From the NCBI RefSeq assembly GCF_003710905.1, contig NZ_RHHV01000006.1:1-64000 (forward strand): 64,000 bases of DNA, given 5' to 3'. This stretch comes from Brevibacillus parabrevis. GTDB taxonomy: Bacteria > Bacillota > Bacilli > Brevibacillales > Brevibacillaceae. Made by a program: the position numbers and the translations under genes. Shown piece by piece: positions 1-9,000 of this stretch (its first letter is position 1; the number at the start of each line of letters is the position of its first letter). The notes beneath the pieces are model-generated. The model did no database searches, was not told the origin of the DNA, and saw only the letters and a program-made list of their open reading frames with translations.

Positions 1-3000
1 GCCGTTACTTTCAACGGCTTGCTTTGCGCTGGAAGCAATTGGATGGAACTTGGGACTGCTACCAACTGGTTGGGCGTGATCACTCGTACACTTGCTACTG
101 GTGTCGTCTGATTTTGTGTCGTGCCGTCTCCCAGTTGTCCTTTGTCGTTTCGACCCCATGCCCACACGATTCCGTCTTCCTTGACTATCAGGACGTGATC
201 ACTACCCGTTGACAACCTCCGTACCTTGCTACCTGGTTCCGTTCCTTCGATTACTTTCACCGCCACGCTCCGCTGCTTGCCGGAAAATGCTGCGGTAAGC
301 GTCGCCGTTCCTGCTTTTTTAGCTGTCAGCAAACCGCCCGTACTTACGGATGCGATGGACGGGTCATCGACAGTGTACTGAGCCTTGTCGGTAATGTCGG
401 ACTCTGTTCCATCTGCGTGTACAGCCTTGACGATGAGCTGTTTCGTCGCATGTTCCAGTAAGGTAATGGCTTCCGAAACGATCTTGATGTCCATAACCGC
501 GTTCTCCGCCGTGACGACAACGGGTACGTTGACGCTCACGCCTTCATACGTCACAGTGAGGCTCGTACTTCCTGCCTGGACAGCGGTGACGAGTCCGTCA
601 GGCTGGACGGTTGCTGTGGCTGGATCTTGCGACAAGTACGTAACTTGTTTGGATACGTCTGCCGTTTTGCCGTCTTTATAGGTGGCCGTTACTTGCAAGG
701 TTTGCGTTTTGCCTACCAAAAGATCCAGTTGGGCAGGGGTTACGGTCAGGCTCTGGACGGGCTCCCGGGCTTCTGTGATTTGAACGGGCACAGAGACGGT
801 TTTGCCGCCAAACGTAATCGTAATCGTCGTGGAGCCTACTGCCACTCCCGTAATCAATCCAGTCGCTGAAACCGTGGCAATCGCGGGTTGGGCGATTTGG
901 TAGGTGGCTTGGCTGGTCACATCGGTCACCTTGTTATCGCTATACGTTGCTTTGACTTCCAGTTGCTGAGCCGCACCCTTTCTCATGTTGACGGACTCTG
1001 GACGAACGGCGAGCGTCTGCAAGCTGACGACACTTCCCGTGACCGGAATCGAGATGCTCTTTCCGCCATATTGGACCGTAATTTGCGCCGTGCCTTCCGC
1101 CAGTGCTGTAACTACACCGCTGCTACTTACGGAAGCAATCGTGGCGTTGCTGCTGGTGTACGTGGCCTTTTGGGAAACATTTTCTTCCGTGCCATCTTTG
1201 TAGGTTGCCGTCACTTGCAACGTCTGCGTCTTGCCTACCAAAAGCTCCAGTTTAACAGGCGTGACGGTCAGACTCTGCACCGGCTCCTGAGCTTCTGTGA
1301 CCTGTACAGGCACAGAGACGGTTTTACCGCCAAAAGATACGGTAACTGTCGTGGAGCCAACGGCCGCTCCTGTTATCAAGCCAGTCGCTGAAACTGTGGC
1401 AATCACGGGTTGGGCGACTTGGTACGAAGCTTGGCTGGTCACATCGGTCACCTTGTTATCGCTATACGTTGCTTTGACTTCCAGTTGCTGAGTCGCCCCT
1501 TTTTTCATGCTGATGGACTCCGGACGAACCGAGATGGTCTGCAAGGTGACGACCGTTCCTGTCACCGTGACGGGAACGGAAAGGCTTTTCGCTCCGTAGG
1601 TGACCTGGATGGTTGTCGTTCCGGCGGCAGTTGCCACCACGCCTCCCATGCCATCGACCGAGGCAATCGCAGGGTTGCCGCTGGTGTATTGGGCTTTGGC
1701 CGAAACGTTTTCCTCGACTCCGTTGGAATACTGTGCGTAGATGCTCAGTTGTCCCTTGTTTCCGGCTGCCAGCGAAAGCTGCGCGAGACTGGCTTTCAGC
1801 CCCAGCAAGTAGGCTCCCTGCACCGTTACTTGAGCGGAAGCGCTTTTGCCGTTATAGGAAGCGGTAATCGTCGCGGTTCCCGGGGCGATCCCGGTCACGA
1901 CGCCCTGGCTACTCACCTGCGCCACCGATGGACTGGAGGAAGAAAAGCTGGCGACGCTGTTGATGTCTTTGCTGCTGCCATCGGTGTAGTAGGCGGTGGC
2001 GTACACGCGCTGGATTTGTCCTTCTGCCAGGGTCGTTTGCGCCGGGCTCAGGCTGATGGACGACAAAGAGATCGCCGGAGCGCTTACGGTAATCGTGAGT
2101 GTCTTCGTTTGTCCGCCGTAGTACAGCCGTGCCTGGGTGGTCCCGCCGTTGACGGCGTAGACGCGCCCGTTGCTGATGTACGCCACGGATGGATTTTCCA
2201 CGATGACCGTCACTTGTGAGGTGACGTCCACCTGACTGCCATTTTCCAGCGTTGCGGTTACCTGGATGGACGCCGAGCCGCCGGAGGACACATCCACTTT
2301 GTCTGAATCCAGCTTCAGCGCGGTTGCCTTTGGCTGAGGCGAAACGGCTTGCTTGACGCTTTTGAGCAGATTGCCGTTCTCATCGTGGGTGAAGGTGACG
2401 CTGTTGGCGCCGTTTTCCTTGATCGCCGTGATCCGGTTGTTGGCATCGTAGACGTATTCATACAGCGTGCCTCCTGCCAGTGGAGCAAAGACGGTAAACG
2501 ACAGGCTAAGCGCAGTGGTGTCGTTGTTCGTCAGCCGGACGGTGTAGCTGCCGGATGCCAGCTCGTACACGGCCTCGGCCTCGCTTGGCTTTTGCTTCGG
2601 ACTGACGAGCGTGCCGTTGGACAGCACAGCGACCGTCGGGTATTTGCTGCCTGGATTTTTCAGTTGGACCACGGTGCGGTAGGTTCCAGGGATCACTGCA
2701 TTCATGGACAGCTCGACCGATTGCCCGGCTGGGATCGTGAGTTCCTTGGCCTGGTTGAACACAATCGCTTCTCCGCTCGCCTTGGCCAGGAGCGTCGCGT
2801 ACAAGGAGCTGCGGGACTGGACGGACAGATAGTACGTTTTGCCTGCGACCAGCGCCGCGCTGACACTCCCGTTTTCACCGGAAGCGATTTGGTCCGGCGT
2901 TTGCAGAGACGCGCTGCGGAACACCGCGATTTTCCCTGCGGCGAGGGAACTGGAATCGTTGGTCAACGTAAACTGGTACGTGCCGCTCGTTTTGGCGGTG

Positions 3001-6000
3001 AGCTTGAAATATTTCGCTTGATCCGCCGGGTAGTACATGCGAATCGGGCTGTTTTCCTGCAACAGCGTGAAGTTTTCCTCCGCAGGCAGCGTCTCGACGG
3101 AAATCGAAGCCGGGTAGCTGCTGATTCCAGATGGGCTGTAGGCCCACAGCATGATCGTATAGGCGCGGCCTGGCTGGAGGCCGGAGAACGTATAGCTGGT
3201 GACGTTCCCTACATCTCGCGCCAGAGGATGGTTATCCAGGCGGATCTGGTAGGTGCTGGCTCCGGGGCTCGGGTTCCAGTACACCGTGATGGCGTTCTTG
3301 GTCGGCTCGGTCTTGACAATGACCGGCGCTCCCGGTTTCCGTTCGACGACCAGGACTCCGCTGTAAGAAGCGACATGTTTGCTTGCGCTGCGTACCTCCG
3401 TATTCGTATACGTACCTTCACCCAGCTCCTGGCCCAGCCAGCTCATACTCCAATAACCAGCTGAACCAGTCGTGGTCGTCGTTTTCCTGGCATACGTCGC
3501 CGGGTAAATCGTTCCTGTGAGCGTATCTCCTGCCTGCAAGCGGCTGTACGTGCCATCCAGGGTAAAGGTTTCCTTCAAGTCGATAATGCGCTTCTCTTTA
3601 GGGGTGTAGACCGCCAGATAAGGGAGGTGATCCACCAGACGAGCCGAGTAGACTTGCGGCTCCGACCAGGCTCCGCGGTTATCTTGGGCCTGCGCGGTCC
3701 AATAGATGGTCCGAAACAGCATGTCTTTGGTGATGGGAAATTGGTAGCGACTCGAGGTTCGCTTGGCCTGATTATCCTCGGGGAGGTTCTCCATTGTCTC
3801 TCCCACCTCATTCCCACCCGGCGTCCAGCCGACCCGAAGTTTCCGTGCCACCAGCTTGTCTGTAGCATCCTTTTCCACAATCGAGTAGGTGATAAGTCCG
3901 GTGTTTCCTGAGTAAATGACATCAAATTCCGTGCTCTCCATGATGGGCGCCGTATTCCCGTACAAAATCTTGAAATTCCGTTTGATCGTGGAGCCTTCTA
4001 CGTACGACGGCACACCGCTAATGTTCAAAACGGTACGCAGCCGCGCTTCCACCGTAGCGTTTTTCGTAATCATGGATGTGTCCATCTCATACGAACGGGT
4101 TTTGGCAGACAGCTTCTCCTTGATCGTCGGCGTGAGTTGTCCCGATTGCGTAATATAAATCGTCAATTCCTGACTCGTTATTTTGTCCCCATACACACTG
4201 AATGGATAGTCTGGCGAGTAATCCCAGGTGAATACGATGCGATCTCCCAAATGAAACTCGGTGTTGTTCGCGGGGCTCTTCCAGGTTGCCTCGATATAGA
4301 CCGGGTCTTTTTCCTTGGCCTGCGCGCGCATATCCAGGGTGAAGTCCACCTGCTGCACGGGAGACAGGCCCTGCTTCTGATCGGTGGCCCAGACTTTCAG
4401 GGAGTATACGTCGTCTGGCTTCAGGTCTTGCACCGGAGCATGGTACAAAAAGGCGGAGGCGTTTTCTGACGCCAGGAACGAAGCGATCTGGTGCACTTCC
4501 CCTTCGTCGATTTGATACCAGAGGCTGACGCGATCCCCGATGTTCGGGTCCATGACCCAACCGGAAAGGGTGATCACATCCTGTCCGTTCACCTGATCGA
4601 TGACTTTTCCCGTAACGGGAGTGGTGACGTACACACGCGGCGCGGCGTTATCCGGGATGTTCGTGGAGAGATAGTCAATCTCCGGGGTCCATTTGAATGA
4701 ATCCCCCACCTCGGTTTCTTTTGCCTGCGCTTGGAAATACAGCTTGTCTCCTGCCTCAACTTCCAGCTCTTGCGCTAGCTCCACCCCAATCTGATCGTTG
4801 AACGCAATGGACTGCCAGCCTGCCGACGGCCAGATTTGGGTATCGTTTTTCAAAAGGCGGAGGTTAACGCCGTCTCCTTCGTTTCCTTCGAGCATGGACG
4901 CCCAGCCGCCGACGTGAATCTTCCCGGAACGCGGCGCTTCCCAGCGAATGACCGGATCGGAGCCGCCGATGTGCATCCACGTATTCCCGATGATCGTCTC
5001 GCCTTGCGGGCTTTTCCACTGCTCGCTTTCCTGGTTCCACACCAGTTCGGTGTAGCGCTCTTCCTTGGCCTCCAGGTAGGACCAGTTGTGTTTGCCCTGT
5101 TCCTTGGAAAATTGCAGCCAGTAGCGATTTTCTTCGGTGATCGCCTCGACAATCGTTACCGTTCTCTCCAGGTTGGTTTGTTTTCCGTCTTTTTCGGTAA
5201 CCCGTACGGTCAGCTTGTGCGTTCCCTTTGGCTGCTCCTCTGCACGCAGCCTATAGGAAAAGCCTGGCTTCGCGCCTTGGCTGCCCGGGTACGTGCGCAG
5301 CACATCGGGGCGCTCGGTGCCGTACAGCGCCTCGCCCAAAACGGTTTCGTCCAGCAGCACCTCGATTTTGTCCAACTCGCCCTCAGGGAGGAACCAACCC
5401 GTGACGAGATAGTTGCCGCTGATGACTTCGTTGTCTGACGGCGTGTCGATTTCTCCACCGTGGCTCGGTCCGTCTCCTTGGACCTGCACCGGATACGTCT
5501 GCACGATTCCGGCATACGATACGCGCAGATGCGTGTTTCCTGGCATCAGGCCCGTGATCAAGCCAGTCGACGCCTCGATTTTGGCGAGGGCCGGGTTCTC
5601 AAACGCGTACGTCGCTTCGGCCGTGACGTCTTTTGTGCTGTTGTCCCGGTGAGTGGCGGTCAGTTGGAAGGTCACGGTCTTGTCTTTTTCCAATGCGATC
5701 GAGGTGAGATTGGCGGTCAGTTTGGCAACGGGACCAATGACCACGTCTCTTTCCAGCACGAGGCTTTCCTGTCCCGTCTGATTCGTGGCGCGGATAGTCA
5801 GCTTGTGCGTGCCTTCGGCGAACGGAAGCGTGTCCCATTGGTAGCGGAACCCGGCGTTTGCCTGGCGGTAATGCGGATACAGCGCCGCAATATCCGGGCG
5901 AGGCTCGCCGTATTCGGCGGTGCCCACAGCTTGTCCATCCACGAGCACCTCGACTTTGGCAATGCCAGACGGATCGAGCAGCCAGCCTTGGACGGTGGTC

Positions 6001-9000
6001 ACGCCGCCGATGACAGCGCGGTCAAATGGCAGCTCTAATTGCCCTTTTGGCTGCGTGGACCCGGCTTCTGTCTCCGTCACGGTGACGGGGATGGTGACAG
6101 ATTGCCCGCCGTAGCTTGCGACTACGTTGGTCTGGCCGACTTGCAGCCCCGTTACCACACCGAGAGGGCTGATGTGGATGATCTCAGCCTTTTCTGCCGT
6201 GTACTGTGCTTCTCCTGTGATCTCTTTGGTCGTTTGCTCCGTCAGTAGCGCGGAGATGGTCAGCTTTTTGCTGGAATCTTTCGGCAAGGTGACGGTTGGC
6301 TCTTGTGGCTGCAAACGAAGGATCGGGGGTTGTTTCCCGATGACAAAACGTTTTTCTGGCAACGGATGCGATTTGCCTTCTCCGTCGATGGCCACCACGG
6401 CAACGGTATGCTCCCCGGCTGGCAGGTCGGATCCCTCCAGCGTCAGGCTAAAACCGGCGTGGCTGTTCGCATAATCCGGGTACAGCAAGGCGATATCAGG
6501 GCGAGCGATGCCTGCTTTTGCTTCGCCTTTCTTCGTTCCGTCTACGAGAACATCGTAACGCGTAATAGGTGTCGTCGCTAAAAACCATCCGGCAATCGTG
6601 CTTGTGCCCTCGATGACAGCTCCCTGGACGGGCGTCTCCAATTCGCCCATTGCGGACAGTGGCCCGGCTTCCGTGACGGTGATGGGGATCGAGAGGCTCT
6701 GCTGTCCGTAGGTAATGGTCAAGTTTGCCGTGCCAGGTGTAATGGCGGTGACGAGGCCATCTGTGTTTACTTTCGCTACTAACGCATTATCCACTATATA
6801 GCGAGCTAACTTGGTGACGTCATGCTCACTCTGATCTTCCAAGATCGCCTTGATCACGAGTAGATGCGTTTTTCCCTCTGCGAGGCTCAGTTCAGTGCGG
6901 TCTGCCCGCAAGCTTTTCGCTGGCAAAAGCGGAACGACGTGGATCTTTCTTTCTCCAAGCATCGTCTGCGTCCCGTCTTGGCCCGTTCCGCGTACGGAAA
7001 GCGTATGCGTTCCTTCCTGGAGCTTGCCCGTATCGAGATCGAATTGATAGCCGATATCGTGATTCGGCGAGGAGACATCCGTGATCTCTACTTCTGGACG
7101 GGGTATGCCGTAGGCGGCTTCCCCTTGGAGGATACCGTCTACCAGCACTTCCACCTTGGCGACTCCGCCCGAGTGGAAATACCAGCCCGTAATCGGGTAC
7201 ACGCCGCTAATGGTCGCGTTGTCCGGTGGGGTATCGATTCCGCCTTGGATGAAGCCTGCCGCTTCCCGTACCGTTACGGGAACGGTCAGCACATGCTCCT
7301 GGTAGTGGACGGTGATGGTCGTTTGTCCGGCTTCTAATCCCGTGACCATTCCGCTTGGCGAAATACTGGCCACATGCGGATGGTCTGCGGCATAGGTCGC
7401 TCCTGCGGTCACGTCTTTTGTCTCTTGATCGGAAAGGACAGCCGAAATGCGTAGCTGTTGCGTTTTCCCGCGAGCCACTTCTACTTTTTCAGGCGCAGCC
7501 GAGATGCTTGTCGTTGGCTGTTCTTGTTCAACTAGGATAGCTCGCTCCGCCAGCACATGTTCCGTGCCGTCGTTGCTGACAGCCGTTACTTTCAACACAT
7601 GCGCCCCTTCTTGCCCAGCGCTTGTCTGGAAAAGGAACTGAAAACCTGCCGCCGGATTGCGGTAGTCCGGGTAAGCTGTTTCGATGTCGCGACGGGCAAG
7701 CCCGTACTGCGCATCCCCCAGCCGCGTTCCGTCCAGTTGCACTTCGATCTTCGCCACGCCTGCCGGGTCCAGATACCAGCCTTCCACCAGCACTTGACCC
7801 GCTACGGTGGCGTTGTTTGCCGGGCGCTCCACTTCCCCGCGCGCAGGGAGCGGCGTTTCTTCCTTGACTTGAACCTGTACCGGGATGACCAGCGTCTTAT
7901 CTTCGTAGGTAACGGTAAGGTTTGCACTGCCGACTCCAACCGCTTGCACGACTCCCGTCTCACTCACGATAGCGACTCCCGGGTCAGAGGAAGTATAGCT
8001 GGCAAGCTGCGTCACGTCTTGGACCGAGCGATCCTCCAAAATCAGGGAGATTTTCAACGGATGGCTGTCGCCCGGAGCCAGCTCCAGCTTCTGGACATCC
8101 GCCTGCAAGCCCTCCGGCAACGGCGTTTCCCCGACATAAAAAGCTCGGCCCGCGATGGTCGTTTTCTCGCCAGCCGCATTTTCTATGATCACCGCCAGTG
8201 TATGCGCTCCGCTCGCTAGTGTTTGCGTGTCCAGTTGGAACGTAAACCCGGCGTTTGGATTGCCATACGCCGGATATTTCGCCGCGATATCCGGGCGTGG
8301 CTGACCGTACTGCGCTTCTCCTGCGTCAGCCCCATCCACTTGGATGCGAATGCTCGCCACTCCCGCAGAATCGAGATACCACCCTTTTCCATTCAACAGG
8401 CCGCTCGTCCATTCGCCATTTTCCGGACTATCCAGCCCTGCCAGTGGACGCAGCGGTTCCGGCGGGGTCACCGTAACGGAAATCTCGAAGTGATGTCCTT
8501 CCAACTCTCCCGTTACTTTGGTTTCGCCCGGCCCGACGCCGCTTACCACGCCCGCAGCACTTACCTTGGCAATGGCCTCATCCTGCACGGCATAGCTGAC
8601 CCGCTTGGTCACGTCTTGCTCCGAATCATCTGTGCGCTTGGCTGTGACTTTGAGCGGCTGGCTTTCCCCCTGTGCCAGCTTGAGTTCTGAAACAGAAGGC
8701 AAAAGCGCTGCGATTTCCGCAGAACTTTCCCCTTGCCCCAGCGCCTTCTCCAAATGCACCAGCCCTTTGCCATAAAAACGGGACTCGCCCAGCGGCGTAG
8801 CGCTTTTCGTCAACAGATCGCGCAGCTCAGTGCTAGAAATGTTTCCTTTCGCCGACCAAATCACGGCCGCCGCCCCCGCTACGTGCGGAGCAGCGAGCGA
8901 AGTGCCGGACCTCGTCTGAAAATCTCCACCAGGCGCGGTACTCCGGATATCCACCCCTGGCGCCATGAGATCCAGCTCTTTTCCGACACTGGAAAAATCG

